The notes under the pieces were generated by a model. The model was not told the origin of the DNA. It was given only the letters and a program-made list of their open reading frames with translations, and did not search any database. Below are positions 17,779-26,334 of a DNA stretch of 64,000 nt, piece by piece. The stretch comes from Rhodococcus wratislaviensis (lineage in GTDB: Bacteria; Actinomycetota; Actinomycetes; Mycobacteriales; Mycobacteriaceae): assembly GCF_900455735.1 (NCBI RefSeq), contig NZ_UAUI01000024.1, forward strand, positions 62,001 to 126,000, written 5' to 3'. The stretch's first letter is position 1; each line of letters begins with the position of its first letter. The translations under genes and the position numbers were made by a program.

Positions 17779-19049
17779 TGGCTGCCGCACCCATCCGGAT
17801 CACCGGCGCACGGATCACGCCCGTCGCGTTCGTCGACCCGCCGCTCCTCAACACCGTCGGTGTGCACCAGCCCTACGCGCTGCGCGCGATCATCCAGCTC
17901 GACACGGACGGTGGCCTCGTCGGACTCGGTGAAACCTACGCCGACACCGCCCACCTCATCCGGCTCGAAGCGGCCGCCGAAGCGATCGTCGGGCTGGACG
18001 TGTTCGCGCTCAACGCGATCCGCGCGGCGATCGACGAGAAGATCGCCACCCTGACCGTCACGGGCGGTGACGGTGTCGCGGGCATGATCACCACGGCCAG
18101 CACCACCGACCGCGTGTTCTCCCCGTTCGAGGTGGCGTGCCTCGACGTGCAGGGCAAGGCCCTCGGCCGGCCGGTGTCCGATCTGCTCGGCGGCAAGGTG
18201 CGCGACGCCGTTCCGTTCAGCGCCTACCTGTTCTACAAGTGGGCCGGGCACCCCGGCGCCGAGCAGGACGAGTGGGGCGAGGCGATCGACCCCGACGGTC
18301 TGGTCCGTCAGGCGCAGAAGATGATCGGCGAGTACGGCTTCGAGGCCATCAAGGTCAAGGGTGGCGTGTTCTCACCCGACGAGGAGATCGCCGGCATCAA
18401 GGCGCTGCGTGCCGCGTTCCCCGACCTGCCGCTGCGCCTCGACCCCAACGCCGCATGGACCGTCGACACGTCGATCAGGGTCGCGTCGGAACTCGACGGC
18501 ATCGTCGAATACCTCGAGGACCCGACGCCGGGCCTCGACGGCATGGCCGAGGTCGCACGGGAGGCGAAGATGCCGCTGGCCACGAACATGTGCGTCGTCG
18601 CGTTCGATCAGCTCCAGCCCGCCGTGCTGAAGGATTCCGTCCAGGTCGTGCTGTCGGATCACCACTACTGGGGCGGCCTGCAGCGGTCACGGTTGCTCGC
18701 CGGTATCTGCGACACCTTCGGTCTGGGGCTGTCGATGCACTCCAACTCGCACCTGGGCATCAGCCTGGCCGCGATGGTGCACCTCGCCGGCGCCACCCCG
18801 AACCTCACGTACGCGTGTGACACGCACTGGCCGTGGAAGACCGAGGACGTCGTCGAGCCGGGTGTGCTGAAGTTCGTCGACGGCGCGGTCCCGGTGCCGA
18901 CGACGCCGGGACTCGGTGTCGAGATCGACGAGGACGCCCTCGCCGCCCTGCACCAGCAGTACCTCGACTGCGGGGTGCGCGACCGCGACGACACCGGATA
19001 CATGAAGTCGGTGGACCCGACGTTCGAGAACACCTGCCCTCGCTGGTAG
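17778..19049 (+). CDS. gudD: glucarate dehydratase
   Basis: A 423-residue enolase-superfamily protein. The KxK motif is in AIKVKGG, metal ligands are in LRLDPNAAW and YLEDPTPG, and the catalytic His lies in MHSNSHLGISLAAMVHLA. It converts D-glucarate (and often L-idarate) to 5-keto-4-deoxyglucarate, the first committed step. Translation is coupled to kdgD by the TGATG overlap. A clear terminator follows. Confidence 0.93.
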   Translation: MAAAPIRITGARITPVAFVDPPLLNTVGVHQPYALRAIIQLDTDGGLVGLGETYADTAHLIRLEAAAEAIVGLDVFALNAIRAAIDEKIATLTVTGGDGVAGMITTASTTDRVFSPFEVACLDVQGKALGRPVSDLLGGKVRDAVPFSAYLFYKWAGHPGAEQDEWGEAIDPDGLVRQAQKMIGEYGFEAIKVKGGVFSPDEEIAGIKALRAAFPDLPLRLDPNAAWTVDTSIRVASELDGIVEYLEDPTPGLDGMAEVAREAKMPLATNMCVVAFDQLQPAVLKDSVQVVLSDHHYWGGLQRSRLLAGICDTFGLGLSMHSNSHLGISLAAMVHLAGATPNLTYACDTHWPWKTEDVVEPGVLKFVDGAVPVPTTPGLGVEIDEDALAALHQQYLDCGVRDRDDTGYMKSVDPTFENTCPRW

Positions 19050-19058
19050 CTGTCTCAC

Positions 19059-19094
19059 GGAAGGCGCCGACCGCGGTCTCGGTCGGCGCCTTCC
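19059..19094 (+). terminator. terminator of the glucarate operon
   Basis: Perfect 14-bp arms GGAAGGCGCCGACC and GGTCGGCGCCTTCC with an 8-base loop, starting 10 bases after the gudD stop. No T run follows, as is usual in high-GC actinobacteria. Confidence 0.85.
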
Positions 19095-19153
19095 GGGTGG
19101 GCTAGATTGAGTCTTCGGGCTCGGGCCCACCTCGAGGCAAAGGAGTGGATCGG

Positions 19154-20047
19154 ATGTTCTCCCTCGCGCGGCTGTCGTGTTTCATCGCCGTCGCGGAGGA
19201 ACTGCATTTCGGTCGCGCCGCAGAGCGCCTGCACATGACGCAGCCACCGCTGAGCCGTCAGATCCAGCAGCTCGAAAGCGAACTCGGTGTGCAGTTGATC
19301 GACCGCACCAGCCGATCCGTCACCCTCACCGCAGCCGGTGCGGCGTTCCTCCCCGATGCCCGGCGCATCCTGAGTCTGTCGGAGAGTGCCGCCCTGACTG
19401 TGCGGCGCGTACCCGCCGGCGACCTCGGCACCGTCGTTGTCGGGTTCACCGGAGCATCCGCGCACGCGGTGCTGCCGAGGTTGCTCGAGGCCGCACGCGA
19501 CAGGCTGCCGGACGTGAAAATCGTTCTGCGGGAGATGGTCACCTCCGTGCAGATCGAATCGCTGATCAGCGGTGAACTGGACCTCGGGCTGATTCGTCCC
19601 ATCCTCACCCGTCCCGGAATCGACACCCGCCCCATCCACCACGAGCGGCTCGTCGCCGCGCTGCCCGCCGGTCACCCCCTCGCCGACGCCGAGCAGTTGG
19701 CGGTGGAGGATTTCGACGATCAACCCGTCGTCATGTACTCGCCCGTCGATGCGCGGTACTTCCACGAACTGCTCATCAGCACGTTCACGATCGTCGGTGC
19801 CTCCCCGCGCTATGTCCAGTACGTCACGCAGGTGCACACCATGCTGGTGCTCGTCCGTTCCGGGCTGGGCATGGCCCTCGTCCCCGAATCCGCGCAGACG
19901 ATGCACCCGGAAGGGGTCGTGTTCCGCCCCGTCTCCGCGATCCGCGACCGGCCCGTCCAGATGAACGCCGCCTGGCGCTCGGACAGTCGGAACCCCGCGC
20001 TGCGCAGGCTCATGGAGGACGTTCTCCCGCAGCGGGAGTGGGAGTGA
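19154..20047 (+). CDS. LysR-family transcriptional regulator
   Basis: A 297-residue LTTR. The N-terminal HTH is LSCFIAVAEELHFGRAAERLHMTQPPLSRQIQQLE, followed by a periplasmic-binding-like effector domain. AAAGGAG at 19139-19145 lies 8 bases before the ATG at 19154, so this start is preferred to a GTG nine bases earlier. It sits after the glucarate terminator in the same direction and probably controls that operon with D-glucarate as effector (inference). Confidence 0.88.
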   Translation: MFSLARLSCFIAVAEELHFGRAAERLHMTQPPLSRQIQQLESELGVQLIDRTSRSVTLTAAGAAFLPDARRILSLSESAALTVRRVPAGDLGTVVVGFTGASAHAVLPRLLEAARDRLPDVKIVLREMVTSVQIESLISGELDLGLIRPILTRPGIDTRPIHHERLVAALPAGHPLADAEQLAVEDFDDQPVVMYSPVDARYFHELLISTFTIVGASPRYVQYVTQVHTMLVLVRSGLGMALVPESAQTMHPEGVVFRPVSAIRDRPVQMNAAWRSDSRNPALRRLMEDVLPQREWE

Positions 20048-20051
20048 GTGC

Positions 20052-20534
20052 TTACAGGGTGAGCTTGCACGTCTGACCGATGTCGAGCACCCGCAGCACC
20101 CGGCCCGTCCCCAGCCACAACGCGCACGACAGCGCCAGGTCGGTCAGGATCTCGTCGGAGAAATGTTCGTGACACCGCGCCCAGAAGTCCTCGTCGTCGC
20201 GGAGTGCCGTGTGATCGGTGGCGAACCGGTGCGCGAATTCCGCCGCGGTCCGCTCCTCGGCGCTGTACCCCGGCCACGACTCCCACTCGAGAACGTGATC
20301 GTAGAAGTGCTCGTCGATCCCCGCATCGGCGCCGCTCCTGTCGCGGGTGCCGAGGCACACGGCGCACTCATTGGCCTCCGCGACCGCCATCCGCGCGATC
20401 TCCCGGACCCGTAACGGTAACCGGTTCCGGTTGTACACGGCGTCCGTGAAAGCCCCGAGCGCACCACCCAGCTCGGGCGAGATCGACAGCCAACCTGCCA
20501 CGTCATCGTCACTGTAGCTACCTACTCGACTCAT
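20052..20534 (-). CDS. carboxymuconolactone decarboxylase/AhpD-family protein
   Basis: A 160-residue all-helical protein with the CxxC motif in AEANECAVCLGTR (Cys about 57 and 60), flanked by VREIARMAVAE and later by a helix containing DLALSCALWLGTGRVL. The family includes AhpD-type peroxidase reductants and gamma-carboxymuconolactone decarboxylases; the CxxC argues for an AhpD-like redox role. It is convergent with the LysR gene (4-base gap) and has no clear operon partner. Confidence 0.75.
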   Translation of the reverse strand: MSRVGSYSDDDVAGWLSISPELGGALGAFTDAVYNRNRLPLRVREIARMAVAEANECAVCLGTRDRSGADAGIDEHFYDHVLEWESWPGYSAEERTAAEFAHRFATDHTALRDDEDFWARCHEHFSDEILTDLALSCALWLGTGRVLRVLDIGQTCKLTL

Positions 20535-20683
20535 CCCCGAATGCTACAGCGGCAGGTATCGCGGGCGGAAGATCTGACACGTGTTCTATGTGGTGATCTC
20601 ATGCTGGTGGGACGCGATATGCCGCGGCGAGACGGCGAGGGGTAGTGCAATCCGCTGTCGCGGACGCTCGAATGCGACCGTGC

Positions 20684-20902
20684 CTAGTCCGGACACATCG
20701 CCGCGAGTTTGAGGGCGCACAACTCGTCGAGCCGGCGTCGGACGCTGTCGTTCACGCCGTGGTGACGTGTGAGGAGACGTTGCAGTTGCCGGTAGAACAC
20801 GGCCGGGAAGACGCCGAACTCGGGCAGAATGTGTTCGTCCCCGCCTCCGAAAGGCGCCCACTTGACCGCGAAGTCGAGCATGGCCAGTTCGTCTTCGGTC
20901 AC
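20684..20902 (-). CDS. small protein resembling DUF3263, in the Rieske oxygenase operon
   Basis: A 72-residue protein. DELAMLDFAVKWAPFGG and VFPAVFYRQLQRLL recall the actinobacterial DUF3263 helical family (pattern: ILxFE...W, then YYQxLNxLI), but the similarity is judged by eye. It starts with GTG after GGAGACGAC, the same leader sequence seen before the Rieske oxygenase gene. It lies 63 bases after the reductase stop on the same strand, so it is probably cotranscribed. A DNA-binding or component-stabilising role is possible; unknown. Confidence 0.6.
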   Translation of the reverse strand: MTEDELAMLDFAVKWAPFGGGDEHILPEFGVFPAVFYRQLQRLLTRHHGVNDSVRRRLDELCALKLAAMCPD

Positions 20903-20965
20903 GTCGTCTCCGTTCTTTCCAGTCCTGATGTACGGGTGTGCAGGACCCCGCCCCGGTGCCCGGCG

Positions 20966-21910
20966 CTACAGGTCGAGGACCAGTCGTGGTCCGATGGCGC
21001 GGGAGACGCAGATCATCATCGACGTGCCTGCCTCCCGTTCGTCGTCGCCGAGGAGAAGGTCGCGGTGGTCGGGCACCCCGTCGAGCACCTTCGTCTCGCA
21101 GGTGCCGCACAGCCCCTCTCCGCAGGAGGTGGGGACGACGACGCCGACGTCGGCCAGCGCGTCAACGATCGACCGGCCCGGCGCCACGGAGCAGACCACG
21201 CCACTGCGTTCGGCGACGACGGTGAACGCGGCCGTCGGCCCGTCGGTGATTGCGCCGGAGAACCGCTCCAGGTGCAGTGACCCCGGGGGCCACGGCTTGC
21301 ACAACTGCTGCACGGCGTCGAGCAGGCCGGTGGGGCCGCAGCAGTAGACCTCGGTGTCCGGCAGAGGTGTGCCCAGCAGCGCGGGCAGGTCGAGGCGCCC
21401 GAGTTCGTCCTCCGGGACCAGCTGGACCCGGTCTCCGTAGCGCTGTAGCTCGCCGGCGAAGGCCATCGAGTCGCGGTTCCGCCCGCCGTAGACGAGCTTC
21501 CACTCGCGTCCTTCCCGCTCGGCTTGTCCGATCATCGCGAGAATCGGCGTGATTCCGATTCCGCCGGCGATGAACAGGGCTCGGTGCCGGGCAGCGAATG
21601 TGAAGTTGTTGCGCGGGCCCCGAACGGCGACCTCGTCGCCGACGCGAAGTCGGGTGTGCACGTGCTCGGAGCCACCGCGGCTCTGCGGCGCGCGCAGCAC
21701 CGCGATCTCGTAGGCCGCATCGTCCCGTGGGTCACCGCACAGCGAGTACTGGCGCACCAACCCGTTCGGCAGCAGCACGTCGATGTGCGCTCCGGGCTCC
21801 CAACCGGGCAGCGGTGTGCGATTGCGACGCTCCAAGCGCACCTGCCGCACACCCGCTGCCAGTGAGACGACGGCGGTGACCTCGAGAGAAAACTCGGAGT
21901 CACTGGTCAT
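20966..21910 (-). CDS. Rieske oxygenase reductase (VanB/CntB-like PDR family)
   Basis: A 314-residue ferredoxin reductase-type protein. The flavin-binding motif VRQYSLCGDP near residue 55 is followed by an NAD-binding region (FIAGGIGITPILAMI and VYCCGPTGLLDAV). The C-terminal plant-type 2Fe-2S domain has PTSCGEGLCGTCETK and a later cysteine-free tail ending in VSRAIGPRLVLDL. This order (flavin, NAD, 2Fe-2S) is that of phthalate-dioxygenase-reductase-like partners such as VanB and CntB. The start overlaps the oxygenase stop by 11 bases, so the two are a functional pair. Confidence 0.9.
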   Translation of the reverse strand: MTSDSEFSLEVTAVVSLAAGVRQVRLERRNRTPLPGWEPGAHIDVLLPNGLVRQYSLCGDPRDDAAYEIAVLRAPQSRGGSEHVHTRLRVGDEVAVRGPRNNFTFAARHRALFIAGGIGITPILAMIGQAEREGREWKLVYGGRNRDSMAFAGELQRYGDRVQLVPEDELGRLDLPALLGTPLPDTEVYCCGPTGLLDAVQQLCKPWPPGSLHLERFSGAITDGPTAAFTVVAERSGVVCSVAPGRSIVDALADVGVVVPTSCGEGLCGTCETKVLDGVPDHRDLLLGDDEREAGTSMMICVSRAIGPRLVLDL

Positions 21911-23102
21911 CGCGGCCGCCGAAGGAGATGGCTTGTGCGATGTCCCAGCGCCCGGTGAGGTAAGCGGAGGCGAGCTGGGCCTGGAAGGCGCGGACGCCGT
22001 CCTCGCGCGCGTCGAAGGGCCCGGGCCGGTAACCGTTGCTCAGCAGGCCCTGGTACACGGACTCGCAGGCCGCGAAGTCCTGGCGGTTGGTGATGTCCCA
22101 GAACCCCGCGGCGTACGAGGGGTCGAAACCCGGACGCTCGGCCACGTGGCGGGGGAACAGCCAGGAGCACTCCACGAATGTCTCACCGGGCGAGAGCGGC
22201 ACCAGACGGTGGGTCATCACGTAGTCCGGCTGCAGGGTGAGCAGCAGATTGGGTGCGAGCATGAAGTAGATCGTGCGTCGGGCCTGCTCGTCGCTGATCC
22301 CGGCGATGCGCTCCCCGCCGCTGCGGCCGTCGAGGCTCATGGTTTCCGCATTCTCGCGCAGCTCCAACGGTCCGCCCAGCCACATACCCGTGTGCCGCAG
22401 GCCCATCGCCGTCTCCGGCGGGCTGACCCGGCAGAGCTCCGGGTGGATCGAGGGGCAGTGGTAGCACTCGAGGTAGTTCTCGATCACCAATTTCCAATTG
22501 GTCTGGAGCGTGTAGCTGTGAGACTCGCCGACGACCATGTCCGTGGGATCCCAGGGGGCGACGACCTCGGTCAGATTGCCGACCCACTCACCGAAGTCGG
22601 GGGCATCGTCGGAGGCGTTGACGAAAATCCAGCCGAACCACTCGACTGCGCGCAACCCGACAAGCGGCCATTCCTCCTTGGCGAAGTTCTCCGTACCGGT
22701 GAACTGAGTCGCGGAGCGGAGGTCACCGTCGAGTTCGTAGACCCACGAGTGGTAGGGGCAGTGCACCACCCTCTTGTTGGTGCACGAGTCCACCGGCAAC
22801 AGCTCGTGCCCCCGGTGCCGGCACGCGTTGTAGAAGGCGTGGATGGCGCCGGCGGCATCGCGGGTCAGCAGGATCCCCTGGGTTCCGACCCGGACGGCGC
22901 GCTGGTCGCCGGGGGTGCCGACGTCGCTGCTGCGTCCCACGCAGACCCAAGCGGCCTCCAGCAGGTGCTTACGCTCCCAGTCGAGGACATCGGGGGACAG
23001 ATACGCTTCGGCCGGAAGCGTCCGTGCGTCGGAAAGTTGTTCCCGGAGCACGTGGTCCAGCGCAGCAGCAGCGAGGGGTGCGGGCGGGAGGGTGGTGGTC
23101 AT
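21900..23102 (-). CDS. Rieske (2Fe-2S) oxygenase alpha subunit, quaternary-ammonium-oxygenase-like
   Basis: A 400-residue terminal oxygenase. The Rieske ligands are Cys94 and His96 (CRHRGH) and Cys115 and His118 (CPYH). The mononuclear iron motif NWKLVIENYLECYHCPSIH gives His215 and His220. The usual bridging Asp is replaced by Glu212, as in choline, glycine betaine and carnitine oxygenases (CMO, GbcA, CntA), which remove or cleave alkyl groups from quaternary ammonium compounds. The first ten codons, the leader and the upstream box are shared with the aldehyde dehydrogenase gene at 29564-31042. Ring hydroxylation is an alternative but less likely role. Confidence 0.9.
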   Translation of the reverse strand: MTTTLPPAPLAAAALDHVLREQLSDARTLPAEAYLSPDVLDWERKHLLEAAWVCVGRSSDVGTPGDQRAVRVGTQGILLTRDAAGAIHAFYNACRHRGHELLPVDSCTNKRVVHCPYHSWVYELDGDLRSATQFTGTENFAKEEWPLVGLRAVEWFGWIFVNASDDAPDFGEWVGNLTEVVAPWDPTDMVVGESHSYTLQTNWKLVIENYLECYHCPSIHPELCRVSPPETAMGLRHTGMWLGGPLELRENAETMSLDGRSGGERIAGISDEQARRTIYFMLAPNLLLTLQPDYVMTHRLVPLSPGETFVECSWLFPRHVAERPGFDPSYAAGFWDITNRQDFAACESVYQGLLSNGYRPGPFDAREDGVRAFQAQLASAYLTGRWDIAQAISFGGRDDQ

Positions 23103-23126
23103 GTCGTCTCCATCGTCGGGAGTGCC

Positions 23127-23216
23127 GGATCAAGTGACAATGAACTTAATCACTAATTCAGCCCGCCAACATATGCGTGTGCACAGTTTGACTAACGCTG
23201 CCTGTGCGTGACCACA
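23127..23216 (-). promoter_or_regulatory. duplicated promoter/operator block, copy A (Rieske operon)
   Basis: The 33 bases 23127-23159 are identical to 31168-31200 upstream of the aldehyde dehydrogenase. They contain a dyad AGTGA-n12-TCACT. The next ~29 bases differ at about five positions and share CATATG and GTGCACAGTT. Similarity fades out near a shared CTGTGCG/CCACA pair. The block lies 25 bases upstream of the Rieske ATG. Two unrelated enzymes behind the same block implies co-regulation. Confidence 0.75.
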
Positions 23217-23217
23217 G

Positions 23218-23973
23218 TCAATGGGTGCTGGATACGTACCGTCTGAGGAGATCGTCGGAGGCCGGCGTCTGGATTCCGAACGCCACCCCGTACGGGTCGG
23301 CGAGGATGGCGAAGGGACCCATTTCCGATTCGGTGGCCGGTACCCGGACCCGCGCGCCGAGGTCGCTCAGGCGGGCGACCTCCGCTTCCAGGTCCAGGAC
23401 TCGCAGGAAGGGGATCCAGTGCGGCGCAACGGCAGACGGCAGGACGTCGAGCATGTCCACTACGCCGGCGCCTGGACGGTCTGCGAACACCAGGAGGCGG
23501 TAGTTGCCCGGGCCGGGCGCCGGCTCGTCGATCACCTGGCAGGACAGGGCCTGGGCGTAATAGGTTGCGGCTTCTTCGGCGAGCGGTGTGTACAGATCGA
23601 CGAAGGCCACGTCCCCCAGTTGCTGACTCGACGGTCGGGGCCCGGTCGGGTCTGTCAGGGCGAACAGTGCCCCGTCGGGTGCGGAGTACACGGGCTGGTG
23701 CCGACCGTCGACGGGCACGGTGCCGGCCGGGCGGGCGCCGAGGTCGAGTGCCCGGCGGCCGGCACCGGCCGGGTCGGTGGTGCTGAAGCAGGGCACCCAG
23801 CATCCGGACGGTGGCGCGGGAACGTCGTCGGCCGGCACGAACGAGATGCGTTGTCCGGGGCTGTCTCCCGCCGGTTCGTGGTTCATGGCGAGGGTGTAGA
23901 AGGCGCGACTGGCCGGTGTGTCACCGCCCACGAAGAGGACGGTGTCGAGGGCGATCTGGGCGTTTCCGGTCAT
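23218..23973 (-). CDS. two-domain VOC-family (glyoxalase/dioxygenase-fold) protein
   Basis: A 251-residue protein with two vicinal-oxygen-chelate repeats. The first runs about residues 8-110 (LDTVLFVGGDTPASRAFYTLAM ... SAPDGALFALTDPTG), the second about 122-240 (FVDLYTPLAEEAATYYAQAL ... ILADPYGVAFGIQ). The arrangement resembles the CFP-30/hydroxylase-type VOC proteins often found beside catabolic genes. Its reaction cannot be assigned. The ATG overlaps the PucR stop in ATGA, so it is translated with the regulator. Confidence 0.75.
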   Translation of the reverse strand: MTGNAQIALDTVLFVGGDTPASRAFYTLAMNHEPAGDSPGQRISFVPADDVPAPPSGCWVPCFSTTDPAGAGRRALDLGARPAGTVPVDGRHQPVYSAPDGALFALTDPTGPRPSSQQLGDVAFVDLYTPLAEEAATYYAQALSCQVIDEPAPGPGNYRLLVFADRPGAGVVDMLDVLPSAVAPHWIPFLRVLDLEAEVARLSDLGARVRVPATESEMGPFAILADPYGVAFGIQTPASDDLLRRYVSSTH

Positions 23974-25118
23974 TCTGGGCCCCGCCCGTCGAGTAGTGAC
24001 GACAGGTCGGCGGCGGAGCCGAGTTCCCAGCCGGTCGTGGCGAGCCAGAAGTGTGTGCGGCTGCTCGGCGAATCGATATCGCGGCCGGTGAGCTCCTCGA
24101 TCAGTTTCAGCCGGTTGCGTAAGGTGTTGCGGTGCACGAATAGTGCCGTCGCAGTCGCGGCCGGTGCGCAGTCCTCGGCCAGGTAGCGGCGGAGCGTGGT
24201 CACGAGCGAGGTGCCGTTCTTCCGGTCGTATTCGAGGAGTGGCGCCAGTGCCTCGGCCGCTAGATCGCCCAGTGGCATCCCGGCCTCGATACTGGCGATC
24301 AGCAGCGCCGTGGCGAGGTCCTGGATCCGGTGCACGTGCACACCGTGGCCCTCGGCCAGGGCGTTGCGCGCCTCGAAATAGCCCAGCCGAAGACCGCGGA
24401 CCCCGACGCGCGCCTTGCTCACCCCCACGCGGGCGTCCGGTCCCAGGCTGGTGAGGTGCTCATGGCACAGTTTGGCCACGAACAGTCCAGCCCCTTCCGG
24501 GACGACCAGGACGACGCGGTCGTGCACGATGGCACGTAGGTGCGGGTCGTGCTGCTGGCTCAGCAGGGTGTGCAAGTTCCACGGGTAGGAGCGGAGCCGT
24601 CGAGGCGGACAAGCCACGGACCCGACGACTACCTCGTGTGCCCTGCCGGCGTCCAAGCCGTGCTCGCCGAGCCGCCGCGCGGCCTCCTGTTCACTGGACT
24701 GACCGGCGATGACGTCCTCCAGTACCTGGCCGAGCAGCTCCCGTCGCCCGCTCAAGACGGCGTGCCGGCGGGACAGCTCGATGCCGGCCAGCGTCGCGGC
24801 GAACGCGAGCAGCGCCGGTGGGATGTCCTGTCCCCGTGCGCACAGCACCGCGACCGGCTCGCCTTCCAGCTCCACCGGCCGGAGCATGCAACCGGCCACC
24901 AGCTCCCCGGACTGGGGAGAGGCGGCAACCAGTTCCTCCGCCGACCACTCCGACCGCGCAGGCACGCTGACCAACACTCCGCCGCGGAGATCGATCACGG
25001 CCACCGGTGCGGCCGAGAGCCCGTGAAGCGCGGTCACCAGCGCATACAGCGGCCGCTCGGCGGTCAGCGCGTCGGCCAGGACCCGATGGTCGGCGAGGTC
25101 AGGGTCGGCCGACGTCAT
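23970..25118 (-). CDS. PucR-family transcriptional regulator
   Basis: A 382-residue regulator. The N-terminal half is a GAF-like or sugar-diacid-type sensor (about residues 30-130). The C-terminal PucR HTH is unmistakable: LLEYDRKNGTSLVTTLRRYLAEDCAPAATATALFVHRNTLRNRL. Such proteins activate purine, proline and amine catabolic genes. The start at 25118 is favoured by AGGA 8 bases upstream; an ATG at 25127 is in frame but lacks a site. It is the best local candidate to bind the duplicated block upstream of the Rieske gene (inference). Confidence 0.85.
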   Translation of the reverse strand: MTSADPDLADHRVLADALTAERPLYALVTALHGLSAAPVAVIDLRGGVLVSVPARSEWSAEELVAASPQSGELVAGCMLRPVELEGEPVAVLCARGQDIPPALLAFAATLAGIELSRRHAVLSGRRELLGQVLEDVIAGQSSEQEAARRLGEHGLDAGRAHEVVVGSVACPPRRLRSYPWNLHTLLSQQHDPHLRAIVHDRVVLVVPEGAGLFVAKLCHEHLTSLGPDARVGVSKARVGVRGLRLGYFEARNALAEGHGVHVHRIQDLATALLIASIEAGMPLGDLAAEALAPLLEYDRKNGTSLVTTLRRYLAEDCAPAATATALFVHRNTLRNRLKLIEELTGRDIDSPSSRTHFWLATTGWELGSAADLSSLLDGRGPE

Positions 25119-25358
25119 AGCGTGCATCCTACGCACGGGCGACGTGGGCCACGCCAGTCGATGTCGGCGCGGAATCGGTGGACGATTCCTCCACGAACCG
25201 CGGAGCCGAACGCGGAAAAGTGCGGGCTACTCGACGTCGACACGATCGCCGCTGCGGTTGAATTCAGAGTGCCGCCGATACCACCGGAGGCGTTGTCCGC
25301 GAAGAATGCGGGCAAGCGCGGCCTCCGCCGGGCACGGGCATGCCGACTTCTCGCTCGT

Positions 25359-26267
25359 TCAACGCGGCTCCATTTCCGAGTTGGCGAGACCCGCGTCGAG
25401 GACGGCCTCGCGCAGGAATCGCAGGACCTTCCGAGTGATTTCCCAGCGCAGCTGGGCGGCAGGCAGGACCGTCCAGTAGTGCCCTGTGTACGTGACCTCC
25501 TCGGGGAGGACCCGGACCAGGGACGGGCGCCTCTGTGCGATGTAGGAGGGCATGACGGCAATCCCCACCCCGGCCAGGGCGGCTTCCTCGTGTACCAGGA
25601 GGTTGTTGGACTGTAATCGGATGATGTTGGGCAGCATCGGCCTGAGAGCCACAAAGTCGGGCACGGCTGCGAGGGGGTCCTCTGCGTACCAGCACAGGAC
25701 GTGCTGTTGCAGGTCCTCGATCCGTCTGATCTCGGCGTGTTCGCGCAGGTAGTCCTCGGTAGCGTAGAGCCCGATCTCGTAGGTGACGAGTTCCTGAATC
25801 CTGACCCGGGAAGACGTGGGTTTGGTGCGGACCACCGCCGCGTCGTAGGACACTCCGTCACGGCTCGCGAGGGAATCCGCGGTCACGATACGCAGGACGA
25901 CCCCGCTCTCGGCGATCAGGCGACCGCAGCGCGGCGCCAGGACTGTCGCCGCGAATCCGTCCGGGGCGAGAATGGTCCATTCCTCCGGGCCCGAGACGAT
26001 CGGGTCGCCGTCCGCGAACACATCGACACCGAGGGAGACCATGCGTGCTGCCGGCAGGAGACCTTCGCCCGTGGGTGTCAGCTTCCACCCAGTCCCACTT
26101 CGGCTGAAGAGTCGAGTGCCGAGCGCTTTCTCCAGTCGACTTATCCGGCGGCTGACGGTTGTGTAGTCGACCCCCAGTTCCTGGCCGGCGCGGACCAGAG
26201 TCTTGGCTTCGGCCACGACGTGGAAGTACTTCACGTCTTCCGCATCCACTCTCAACCGGTCCCTCAT
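25359..26267 (-). CDS. LysR-family transcriptional regulator
   Basis: A 302-residue LTTR with HTH VKYFHVVAEAKTLVRAGQELGVDYTTVSRRISRLEKALG and a substrate-binding-like domain ending in LRWEITRKVLRFL. The residues VDYTTVSRRI instead of the common MTQPAVSRQI place it in the group with A-G-x-x-L-G-V-x-x-x-T-V-S-R-R-I helices. The ATG at 26267 was chosen because the HTH begins about 10 residues later. It precedes no gene directly (240-base gap to PucR) and follows the permease; likely an amine-responsive regulator of the island. Confidence 0.85.
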   Translation of the reverse strand: MRDRLRVDAEDVKYFHVVAEAKTLVRAGQELGVDYTTVSRRISRLEKALGTRLFSRSGTGWKLTPTGEGLLPAARMVSLGVDVFADGDPIVSGPEEWTILAPDGFAATVLAPRCGRLIAESGVVLRIVTADSLASRDGVSYDAAVVRTKPTSSRVRIQELVTYEIGLYATEDYLREHAEIRRIEDLQQHVLCWYAEDPLAAVPDFVALRPMLPNIIRLQSNNLLVHEEAALAGVGIAVMPSYIAQRRPSLVRVLPEEVTYTGHYWTVLPAAQLRWEITRKVLRFLREAVLDAGLANSEMEPR

Positions 26268-26334
26268 TCTGCTCTCACTTCGATGCGTCCCCGACTGTCG
26301 GCGCAACCTGCCGGTCATCGTCCTCGCAGGGTCC

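Noticed and set aside
25119-25358. 240-base gap between the LysR and PucR genes
   Set aside because: No ribosome site, coding frame, hairpin or copy of the duplicated promoter block was found in it.
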